A DNA stretch of 14,948 nucleotides from an uncultured Eggerthellaceae bacterium. GTDB taxonomy: Bacteria; Actinomycetota; Coriobacteriia; Coriobacteriales; Eggerthellaceae. The notes beneath the pieces were generated by a model that saw only the letters and a list, made by a program, of their open reading frames with translations, had not been told where the DNA came from and did not search any database. The stretch spans positions 1 to 14,948 of the forward strand of contig CAKTWD010000031.1 of the NCBI GenBank assembly GCA_934630485.1, given 5' to 3'. Shown piece after piece: positions 6,596-13,006 of this stretch (positions are counted from its first letter, which is position 1; each line of letters begins with the position of its first letter). The position numbers and the translations under genes were made by a program.

Positions 6596-8638
6596 ATGAC
6601 GAAAGCCGAAGACCGTAAAGTCTTGGTTCTGGGCGTCGATGGCATGGACCCCCGACTGTCGAGGAAGTTCTTGGCAAAGGGCGTCATGCCTAACCTGCAG
6701 AAGCTGATTGATCGTGGTTCCTGCCGTGACGACCTTGTTCTTCTTGGTGGTCATCCGACGGTTACCCCGCCGATGTGGACGACGCTTGCTTGCGGCTGCT
6801 ACGCCAATGTGCACGGCATTACTGCATTCTACCGTCAGTCTCACGATCATCCGCTTGACACCATCGAGTACAACATGGACTCGACGAACTGCCAGGCAGA
6901 ACCTATGTGGAACGCAACCGCTGAAGCGGGGAAGAAAACGCTTGTGTGGCATTGGCCTGGTTCCAGCTGGCCTCCGACCAGCGACAGCCCGAATCTGATG
7001 GTCGTCGATGGTAGCTCTCCGGGATGCGTCGGCATGGCGACGAGCACCCTCGAGGTTGAGTTCCTCATGAGTGCTAAGGACACCTACAAGGAAGTCACGG
7101 TTATCCCCGCAGCTGCAACCGAAGCTCACGCTCCTTGCGTTGTCGAGAACATGGAAGTTTCCGAGAATGCCGATGGCGCTCTTGGAATTGAGGATTGGGC
7201 AGCTAAGTACATCACCCGTATTGTTTACAAGCCGTCCCAGATGGAGGGTGAGGGCACCGAGATCGGCATGGATCTGCAGGTTTCTCCGATCAAGGAACCC
7301 AAGGGTTGGACTGTCGCTCCTGAAGGCGCCAAGGAAGTTATCTTGCTCACGGCAAAAGGCCTTCTGCGCTGGCCCGGTCTTATCCTTAAGGACGCCGAAG
7401 GAAAGTACGACAAGGTCGCTTTCTACAAGAGTAAGAAAGATGCGGAGCCGTTCGTCGTTTTGGAGGAAGGCGTCATGGTGAAGGACGTCATGATGGACTC
7501 CTTCAAGGACGAAGAGAAGCTTCCGTGCAACCGCAACATGAAGCTGCTCAAGATTGCAGAAGACGGTTCCGAGATCACGATTTACGTTGCAGCGGCCATG
7601 AACACGTACGACGACACCGTGTGGAGCCCGAAGAGCCTTTACTCTGAGATTCGCGAGAATTTCGGTCCGATGAAGCCGAACTCGTACATTGGCTGCCAGG
7701 ACCCCATGCTGATCACTGACTGCATGCTTGATAACTGGACCGTCGCCCGCGATTGGCAGGCTGACTGTATCAACTACCTTATCAAGAAGTATGACCTGGA
7801 TGTCGTTTTCAGCCACTTCCACAACGTCGATATGCAGTTCCACAAGTTCGTGAAGCACTTGGCAAATGGTAAAGAATTCAACCGCCTTCCTCAGGAACAG
7901 TACGACAAGTTCGCCGAGGACGTCTACAAGCAGACCGATGGGTACATTGGCCGCTTCCTGCACCTTCTTGACGAGGGTTGGACCATCCTCTTGGTCTCCG
8001 ACCATGCCCTTATCTCGCCTAAGAACGACGTCCCGATGCTCTCCGAGAACAGCGGCCTTACCGCTGGCGTTATGAAGGAGCTCGGTTACACCGTCCTGAA
8101 GAAGGACGAGAACGGTGAGGAGATCGGCGAGATCGATTGGGAGAAGACGCGCGCGGTTGCCGTTCGCGAGTGCAATATTTACATCAACCTCAAGGGTCGC
8201 GAGGAAACCGGCATCGTCGATCCTTCCGACAAGTACGAGCTTGAAGAGCAGATCATGACCGATTTGTATGGTTATCGCGACAAGAAGACCGGTCATCGTG
8301 TGGTTTCCGTTGCGCTGCGCAATCGTGATGCCTTGCTCCTTGGCTATGGTGGTCCCGAGTGCGGTGACATTTGCTACTGGATGGCTGAAGGTTACAACGC
8401 CGACCATGATGACTGCCTGTCCACCACGCTTGGCGAAGACGATACATCGGTGTCCCCGATCTTCGTTGCGGCGGGCGATGGAATCAAGCGCGGCTTCAAG
8501 ACCGACCGCCATATCCGTGAGGTCGATGTTGCGCCGACCGTTGCTGCCCTTACCGGCGTTCGCGTGACGAAGAACTGCGAAGGTGCTCCTGCTTATCAGA
8601 TCTTTGAAGGTAAGCAAACCATCGCGGTTGAGTCTTAA
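6596..8638 (+). CDS. alkaline-phosphatase-superfamily phosphodiesterase / nucleotide pyrophosphatase-like protein
   Basis: A 680-residue metal-dependent phosphodiesterase of the alkaline phosphatase superfamily (type I phosphodiesterase/nucleotide pyrophosphatase branch). Visible site elements: VLGVDGMDP with Asp15 as first metal ligand, HPTVTPPMWTTLACG (53-67) whose Thr57 matches the nucleophile position, HFHNVDMQFHKF with Asp412 and His416, VSDHA with Asp469 and His470, and NADHDD with His604 as a possible last ligand. The nucleophile half and the metal-binding half are separated by about 230 residues (roughly 140-370) that I do not recognise. No signal peptide or membrane segment is seen, so a cytoplasmic location is inferred. 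The start is chosen because AAGGAG (6581-6586) stands 9 bases before ATG 6596; a TTG at 6485 and an ATG at 6578 are in frame but less suited. Codons look strongly biased (AAG, TAC, CGT, TTC), suggesting good expression. The substrate is unknown; the permease downstream may supply it. Confidence 0.85.
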   Translation: MTKAEDRKVLVLGVDGMDPRLSRKFLAKGVMPNLQKLIDRGSCRDDLVLLGGHPTVTPPMWTTLACGCYANVHGITAFYRQSHDHPLDTIEYNMDSTNCQAEPMWNATAEAGKKTLVWHWPGSSWPPTSDSPNLMVVDGSSPGCVGMATSTLEVEFLMSAKDTYKEVTVIPAAATEAHAPCVVENMEVSENADGALGIEDWAAKYITRIVYKPSQMEGEGTEIGMDLQVSPIKEPKGWTVAPEGAKEVILLTAKGLLRWPGLILKDAEGKYDKVAFYKSKKDAEPFVVLEEGVMVKDVMMDSFKDEEKLPCNRNMKLLKIAEDGSEITIYVAAAMNTYDDTVWSPKSLYSEIRENFGPMKPNSYIGCQDPMLITDCMLDNWTVARDWQADCINYLIKKYDLDVVFSHFHNVDMQFHKFVKHLANGKEFNRLPQEQYDKFAEDVYKQTDGYIGRFLHLLDEGWTILLVSDHALISPKNDVPMLSENSGLTAGVMKELGYTVLKKDENGEEIGEIDWEKTRAVAVRECNIYINLKGREETGIVDPSDKYELEEQIMTDLYGYRDKKTGHRVVSVALRNRDALLLGYGGPECGDICYWMAEGYNADHDDCLSTTLGEDDTSVSPIFVAAGDGIKRGFKTDRHIREVDVAPTVAALTGVRVTKNCEGAPAYQIFEGKQTIAVES

Positions 8639-8740
8639 AGCCCATAGGCCGTGCGAGCGTAAGTGTTTGTTGAACCGCCCGAGAAGTTGACGTTTGACAA
8701 TTCACGCAGACCATCGAAATGCGTAGAACTTAACGTATAT

Positions 8741-8784
8741 GCGTCAAGTGTCTTCGTTTCGTGCTCGGTCCGTTCGCTTGACGC
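8741..8784 (+). promoter_or_regulatory. inverted repeat in permease leader
   Basis: GCGTCAAGTG (8741-8750) pairs with CGCTTGACGC (8775-8784), giving 10 pairs including one G-T, around a 24-base loop. A third related copy, TTGACG, is at 8687-8692. It may be an RNA stem or a pair of protein-binding half sites. Function is unknown. Confidence 0.3.
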
Positions 8785-8833
8785 TCGCATGGCTTCGTTT
8801 TCGAATCGCTGATTCCTTTACATGTCTTTTTCT

Positions 8834-8860
8834 CGGAGCGTTTCGGTAGTAAACGCTCCG
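8834..8860. promoter_or_regulatory. perfect 10-bp hairpin upstream of permease
   Basis: CGGAGCGTTT (8834-8843) and AAACGCTCCG (8851-8860) form a perfect 10-base-pair stem with a 7-base loop, ending 77 bases before the permease start. No U-tract follows on either strand, so it is not an ordinary terminator. It could be an operator or a leader RNA element. Confidence 0.45.
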
Positions 8861-8937
8861 ACGGGCACACCATGTGTTTGTTGTATCCCGAGTGGGGAAA
8901 CGCTTGGTGCGCCCGTGCTAATAAGATGGGAAACATC

Positions 8938-10623
8938 ATGGCTGAACAAAACAAGTTACAAAAGACATCGAAACCGCTCGACGTGCTTCTTATGGCGGTT
9001 GGTGCCTTGATCGGCTTCGCGGTATTCATGATGCCTGGCGAGTTGTTCCCTTCAAAGGGCGGCCCCGCTGGCGCCTTCATCGGTCTGGCGATCGCGTTCG
9101 TGCTGGTTGTGCCGATTGCTTACTCGTATGGATACCTGCTTCGCAAGTACCCGCTTTGCGGAGGCAGCTTCACCTTCACGCTTATCGCTTTTCGTGGGAA
9201 CAAGCATCGTAAGCAGCATGCATTCGTTTCGGCGTGGTTCCTGGCGCTTGCGTATTGGGCGCTGCTTTGCTTGAACGCGACGGGCGCCGGACTGGTTCTT
9301 CGTTACATTTTCCCAGGTGTGTTCTCGGGCCCGCTTCTGTACAACGTTTTCGGTTGGGACGTCTATCTCGGCGAGATCCTCATCGCTCTTGGTTTCATCA
9401 TTCTTTTCGGCTTGATCAACCTTAAGGGCATGAAGACCGCTTCCTGGATTCAAAATGGTGTCGTTATCGTTTTGTTGGGCGCCATCATCTACCTTGTTGT
9501 CGCCGTGCTCACGCAAAGCCCCAATTGGAGTAACCTTGAGCCCGCCTTCCCGTCCAGCAAGACCCCGTTCCAGGCGATTATCGCCATGGTTGCCATGACC
9601 CCGTGGCTCTATATGGGCTTCGATGTCATTCCGCAGTCGGCTGAGGAGTACAACTTCACTCCCCGAAAAGCCCTGGTTCTCATGATCGTGGCTATGGCCG
9701 TCGTATTTGTCGTCTACAACCTGATGATGGTTATCGCTTGCTCTTACGCTCCTTGGGAAGACATGCTCGCAATGGGCAACTTCTGGAATCTTGGCTGGGC
9801 TGTCGAGAACTACCTTGGCCGTCCCGGACTGCTGGTGATGGGCTTGGCCATGATCTTGGGTATTTTCTCGGGAATCAATGCCTTCTTCACCACGTCTAGC
9901 CGCGTCTTGTACTCTATGGGCCGCGTTGATGCCCTGCCTGAGGCGTTTGGCAAGCTTAACAAGAACGGCGTTCCTTCCACCGCCATCATCTTCATGATGG
10001 TAACTGCATGCATCGCTCCGTTCGCAGGTCGTCAGCTTATCTCATGGATCGTCGACATGCTTTCGCTTGGTATGGCTGTTTGTTATACCTACGCCTGCGT
10101 CTCTGCCGCTATCGTTGCCAAGCGCAACAATGACAAGCTGGCTTTCTTCTTCGGTAGTTTCAGCGCGGTTGTTGCTGTGATCTGCGTGCTGCTCGAGATC
10201 ATTCCCGGCTCTCCTGGCTTCCTTTCCGTTGAGGCTCTTATCGCCCTTGGCATCTGGGCTGCTCTTGGGGTTGTGTTCTACCTCATCAACCGTAAGAACT
10301 ACCTGGCGTCCGACAAGATCGAAGAGCTTGCCGCGGAAGCCAGCGCCGAGGTCAAGGCCGAGGAGGCCGAGGAGTGTCTCGATGAGAAGGTCGACACCCC
10401 TTATGGCACGGCCGAAATGGGCTGCATTGACGAATTGAAGGCCGCGCAATCTGCGCAGGCCGAGGTAGTGACAATTAAGGAAGAAAAGGCTGAGGAATGC
10501 GCCGAAGTGGTGCAAACCGAATACGGCGAGGCTGACCTAGGGTGCGCTGACAAGGTGGCCGAGCTTGAAGACGCCAAAGCTAAGCTCGACGAGCTGAATG
10601 CGAAAGTCGACGCTGCGAAATAA
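8938..10623 (+). CDS. APC-superfamily amino acid permease with repeat-bearing acidic C-terminal tail
   Basis: A secondary transporter of the APC superfamily, expected in the cytoplasmic membrane and importing or exchanging an amino acid or related amine. About twelve hydrophobic segments fill residues 13-450. Family signatures are GALIGFAVFMMPGELF in the first helix, PWLYMGFDVIPQSAEEYNFTPRKA around helix 6, and the segment TTSSRVLYSMGRVDALPEAF after helix 8. The tail (about 452-561) is very acidic, carries a duplicated Cys-containing motif and ends in a heptad-like stretch (VAELEDAKAKLDELNAKVDA) that looks like a coiled coil. ATG 8938 is preferred (GATGGGA, 8925-8931); an in-frame ATG at 8926 and a longer upstream extension are less likely. 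It follows the phosphodiesterase gene on the same strand with no visible terminator between, and is itself followed by one. The substrate cannot be read from the sequence. Confidence 0.88.
   Translation: MAEQNKLQKTSKPLDVLLMAVGALIGFAVFMMPGELFPSKGGPAGAFIGLAIAFVLVVPIAYSYGYLLRKYPLCGGSFTFTLIAFRGNKHRKQHAFVSAWFLALAYWALLCLNATGAGLVLRYIFPGVFSGPLLYNVFGWDVYLGEILIALGFIILFGLINLKGMKTASWIQNGVVIVLLGAIIYLVVAVLTQSPNWSNLEPAFPSSKTPFQAIIAMVAMTPWLYMGFDVIPQSAEEYNFTPRKALVLMIVAMAVVFVVYNLMMVIACSYAPWEDMLAMGNFWNLGWAVENYLGRPGLLVMGLAMILGIFSGINAFFTTSSRVLYSMGRVDALPEAFGKLNKNGVPSTAIIFMMVTACIAPFAGRQLISWIVDMLSLGMAVCYTYACVSAAIVAKRNNDKLAFFFGSFSAVVAVICVLLEIIPGSPGFLSVEALIALGIWAALGVVFYLINRKNYLASDKIEELAAEASAEVKAEEAEECLDEKVDTPYGTAEMGCIDELKAAQSAQAEVVTIKEEKAEECAEVVQTEYGEADLGCADKVAELEDAKAKLDELNAKVDAAK
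10369..10551 (+). repeat. duplicated Cys-containing motif inside the permease tail
   Basis: Two copies of a roughly 20-residue unit lie at permease residues 478-498 (10369-10431) and 519-538 (10492-10551). The shared pattern is EEC, then E-x-V-x-T-x-Y-G-x-A-x-x-G-C-x-D. Each unit therefore has two Cys, 15-16 residues apart, giving Cys480, 496, 521 and 536. The copies differ at the DNA level and by a one-residue spacing change, so the duplication is not recent. Confidence 0.75.
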
Positions 10624-10699
10624 CTTGACTTAAAGCCTTCAATTCGAGGCTTTGCATCCGACGAAGTCCTGTCGGCCGGCGTAAGAGTCGCATGGCAAC

Positions 10700-10740
10700 A
10701 AGAAAGGGGCGCAGTTCAAAAAAGCTGCGCCCCATTTCTT
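10700..10740 (+). terminator. intrinsic terminator after the permease gene
   Basis: GGGGCGCAG (10706-10714) pairs with CTGCGCCCC (10725-10733). The stem extends through A/T pairs (AAGAAA with TTTCTT) past a single bulged A at 10734. Strong GC core plus flanking A and T runs suggest a terminator that may work in both directions. A weaker 7-bp hairpin, AAAGCCT/AGGCTTT, lies just after the stop at 10632-10653. Confidence 0.75.
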
Positions 10741-10744
10741 CAAG

Positions 10745-10761
10745 GACGCCGCGAAGGCGTC
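10745..10761. promoter_or_regulatory. short inverted repeat before the DMT transporter
   Basis: GACGCC (10745-10750) and GGCGTC (10756-10761) flank GCGAA, 38-54 bases before the DMT start. It could be an operator or a 5' leader stem. At 6 bp in GC-rich DNA it may well be chance. Confidence 0.2.
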
Positions 10762-10798
10762 GGCCAATCAACGAAACACACATGAAAGGGAAACTCCC

Positions 10799-11761
10799 AT
10801 GCGCAATATGCAATGGGGCTTGTCGGGCGCTGTCCTTTGGGCCTTCGACACGGTGATCCTCAGCATCGCTTTAAGCTCCACCGTCTTTTTCTCGACACCG
10901 CAGGCGATAGCTTTGGCATCATTTGTCAGCACGTTTCTGCACGACGCTTTCTCGGCTATCTACATGTTCATCTACAACGGCTTTCGCAAAAAGCTTGGCA
11001 AGACATGGAAGCTCCTGCGAAGCAAAACGGGTTTGTTCGTATGTATTGCCGCGCTTATCGGCGCCCCGCTTGGCATGTCGGGTTATGTGTTCTCCATTAA
11101 CCAGATTGGTGCAGCCTATGCTGGAGCTATCTCGGCTTTCTACCCGGCGTTTGGCGCGTTTTTGGCACATGTCTTTCTGAAAGAGCGCCTGAAACCCTAC
11201 CAATGGGGCGGCTTGGTGGTGTGCCTGGTTGCCATCGCAGCCATTGGTTTCACGCCTGACGAAGCGGTGCCGGGCGATTGGTTCTTAGGTATAGCCGCAG
11301 CGCTCTTCACGGTGTTTGGCTGGGGAGCCGAAGCGGTTATTATCTCGTATGCTCTGCGTTTTGGTGAGGCCGACGAAGAGTGCTGTCTGCAGATTCGCGA
11401 AAGCGTTTCGGCCCTTACTTACATGATCATCATCTTGCCTGTTCTTGGAGGATGGGGCTGCGCCGTCGATGTTGTCGCAAGTGATGCTTTGCCTTGGATC
11501 GCCCTTGCGGCTTTTATGGGAACATCATCGTTTATCTGCTATTACACGTCTATCGGCAAGATCGGCGCGCCGAAATCGATGGGTTTGAACGTTTCGTATT
11601 CGGGTTGGGCGGTGCCAATTTCCATGGTTTTGGTCGGCACGCAGCCTACTCCGGTTGGCGTGGTATGCACTGTGCTCATCATCGTAGGTGCGATTGTTGC
11701 TGCAACCGACCTTTCCGAGCTTTTCGGTAAGAAAGGTGCGAACGAGGGCGCAAGCGCTTAA
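10799..11761 (+). CDS. EamA/DMT-superfamily transporter
   Basis: A 320-residue membrane protein with about ten hydrophobic segments in two halves, as in EamA drug/metabolite transporters, which usually export small metabolites or amino acids across the cytoplasmic membrane. The end of the first half has the family pattern: AISAFYPAFGAFLAHVFLKERL followed by the QWGG helix (about 109-150). The second half repeats the fold less clearly and lacks the usual Glu-Arg (GTQPTP at 280-285 instead). AAAGGG (10785-10790) stands 8 bases before ATG 10799. It sits between two terminators and so looks like a single-gene unit. It is convergent with the lysR-type gene, which may regulate it. The substrate is unknown; an amino acid exporter paired with the APC importer is possible but unproven. 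Confidence 0.85.
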   Translation: MRNMQWGLSGAVLWAFDTVILSIALSSTVFFSTPQAIALASFVSTFLHDAFSAIYMFIYNGFRKKLGKTWKLLRSKTGLFVCIAALIGAPLGMSGYVFSINQIGAAYAGAISAFYPAFGAFLAHVFLKERLKPYQWGGLVVCLVAIAAIGFTPDEAVPGDWFLGIAAALFTVFGWGAEAVIISYALRFGEADEECCLQIRESVSALTYMIIILPVLGGWGCAVDVVASDALPWIALAAFMGTSSFICYYTSIGKIGAPKSMGLNVSYSGWAVPISMVLVGTQPTPVGVVCTVLIIVGAIVAATDLSELFGKKGANEGASA

Positions 11762-11816
11762 GGCACCAAGTGCAGGCGTGGTTCCTTGCGTTTTCACGAG
11801 CCTTTGATATTTCTGT

Positions 11817-11850
11817 ATGTCCGGGTGCTTACTGCGCGCCCGGACATTTT
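11817..11850 (+). terminator. intrinsic terminator after the DMT gene
   Basis: ATGTCCGGG (11817-11825) pairs with CCCGGACAT (11839-11847), and the inner bases TGC/GCG extend the stem. A T-rich stretch TTTTCGCTTTT follows and runs into the lysR-type stop codon on the other strand. The T-rich side suits + strand transcription. For lysR the same stem would lack a U-tract. Confidence 0.8.
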
Positions 11851-11855
11851 CGCTT

Positions 11856-12788
11856 TTAGTCGGCGTAAAGGTGCTCTTTTAGACATTTCACGAAGGTCTG
11901 CACCGATTCGTTGTCGCGATCCTTCTTGCTGAACAGGCACCCTATCTGCGAATTGATGGTGGGCATGAATCCTTTGAAGATCACATTGGGGCGGACGTTT
12001 GCGCTGCGCGCCACGAAGAAACGGCTTGCGAAGCCGATGTAGGTGCTGTTTTCGATCGTCGAGTATAAAAGGCTTTCACTGTCGACTATCTTCTTTATCT
12101 GAGGCGTGCCGTAATCGCGGTAATAATCGAGTGTTATGCGGTCGATGCCCGCTTCAGGGTAATCGGGGTATTCGATGATCAGCGGCTCGTTGAAAAGGGA
12201 TTTAAGCGTAAGATTCGTCTTCGTGGCAAGGGGATGATTTTTGTTCATGCATGCCACCCAGTAGTCGTCGACAAGCGGCAAAAACTCAAGATCATCGCTG
12301 ATCTTGCTTTTCAACAACACGTTGTCGTCGGGCACGTTCAAAACGCTTACCACCGTGCCTTCGCTGCATTCTGAAAGACGCCGATGCATGTCGGGGATAA
12401 GAAAGCTATCCTTTGCCAAAGCCATGACGTTCGTGTGCGGCGCGCGACGTGACAGTTCGCCGATGGCGCCTGAAAGCACCGTCTCGTGCACGGCGGGGCA
12501 GCAAAGCACCGTGATGTCGCCGGTTATTTCCGGACATACGCTGAAGCGCCCTTTCAGCTGGTCTACTTGCTGCAAGATGTTTTTTGCGGCTTCAAGCGTT
12601 TCAAGCCCTTCTTTGGTAAGGTAACATCCTCTGCTTGCGCGCGTGAGAAGGGTCACGCCGAGCTCCTTCTCGAGGTTCGTGATCGATTTTCCCAGCGATT
12701 GCTGCGTGATGAACAGGCGTTTGCTTGCTTCGCTGAGTGACTTGCATTTTGATATGACGACCAAGTACTCAAGCTGCTCAAGCCTCAT
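11856..12788 (-). CDS. LysR-type transcriptional regulator
   Basis: A 310-residue LysR family regulator. The N-terminal winged helix-turn-helix spans about residues 1-62 (MRLEQLEYLVVISKCKSLSE..., FITQQSLGKSITNLEKELG, then TLLTRASRGCYLTKEG). It is followed by a linker helix and a substrate-binding domain (about 90-305) that would sense a small effector. AGGGGG stands 5 bases upstream of the ATG on its own strand. It is convergent with the DMT gene and divergent from murC, with 218 bases to the murC start, so its site may lie in that gap. LysR proteins commonly control the divergent neighbour, here murC, which would be surprising; control of the DMT or permease genes is equally plausible. Neither target is shown by the sequence. 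Confidence 0.93.
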   Translation of the reverse strand: MRLEQLEYLVVISKCKSLSEASKRLFITQQSLGKSITNLEKELGVTLLTRASRGCYLTKEGLETLEAAKNILQQVDQLKGRFSVCPEITGDITVLCCPAVHETVLSGAIGELSRRAPHTNVMALAKDSFLIPDMHRRLSECSEGTVVSVLNVPDDNVLLKSKISDDLEFLPLVDDYWVACMNKNHPLATKTNLTLKSLFNEPLIIEYPDYPEAGIDRITLDYYRDYGTPQIKKIVDSESLLYSTIENSTYIGFASRFFVARSANVRPNVIFKGFMPTINSQIGCLFSKKDRDNESVQTFVKCLKEHLYAD

Positions 12789-12846
12789 TCGATCCCCCTA
12801 GTTTCGTTTGCGCTTAATTGCGCAGGGCGATGATAAACCCTCCCTG

Positions 12847-12874
12847 ACTTGTCTTGATTATATAAGTACTTGTC
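12847..12874. promoter_or_regulatory. direct repeat ACTTGTC x2 spanning an AT-rich core
   Basis: ACTTGTC occurs at 12847-12853 and 12868-12874, 21 bases apart start to start, which is two helical turns. The core between them contains the palindrome TTATATAA (12858-12865). Arrangement and position in a divergent promoter region suggest a regulator-binding site, possibly for the adjacent LysR protein. Confidence 0.4.
12857..12862 (-). promoter_or_regulatory. likely -10 box for the lysR-type gene
   Basis: On the - strand the bases read TATAAT, a consensus -10, about 70 bases before the lysR-type start. The -35 region is poor: the best candidate is GACAAC at 12881-12886 with an 18-base spacer. 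A weak -35 next to flanking repeats would suit an activated or autoregulated promoter. I found no convincing promoter for murC in the same gap. Confidence 0.45.
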
Positions 12875-13006
12875 CTCGTTGTTGTCGGGGCGCTTTGTTT
12901 GGCGTTACCATGTTTCGCTACAGAACTAACTTCGCCGGGCGTTTGCGGATTGGGCGCATGTCTGGCTTTTCATCAGCATAAACGCAGCATTCGACAGGGA
13001 TTGTGC

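Larger units (their letters stand above)
8639..8937. other. 299-base intergenic stretch with possible structured leader
   Basis: No gene is supported here. No terminator follows the phosphodiesterase stop, so readthrough into the permease is possible. TTGACA occurs at 8694-8699 but lacks a good -10 at standard spacing. Two inverted repeats, listed separately (8741-8784 and 8834-8860), could fold in a leader RNA. I do not recognise any known riboswitch class. Confidence 0.5.

Noticed and set aside
6473..8617. 714-codon open frame on the - strand opposite the phosphodiesterase gene
   Set aside because: The translation has no recognisable domain, and the + strand frame has clear catalytic motifs and a good ribosome site. 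The open antisense frame follows from biased codon third positions.
6377..12788. Mobile element or genomic island carrying the four-gene block
   Set aside because: No transposase, integrase, tRNA, long terminal repeats or target duplications were seen, and base composition by eye resembles the flanking mur genes.
12899..13006. N-terminal extension of MurC from TTG 12899
   Set aside because: The 36 residues are not part of the family, and ATG 13007 has a ribosome site and starts just before the conserved N-terminus.
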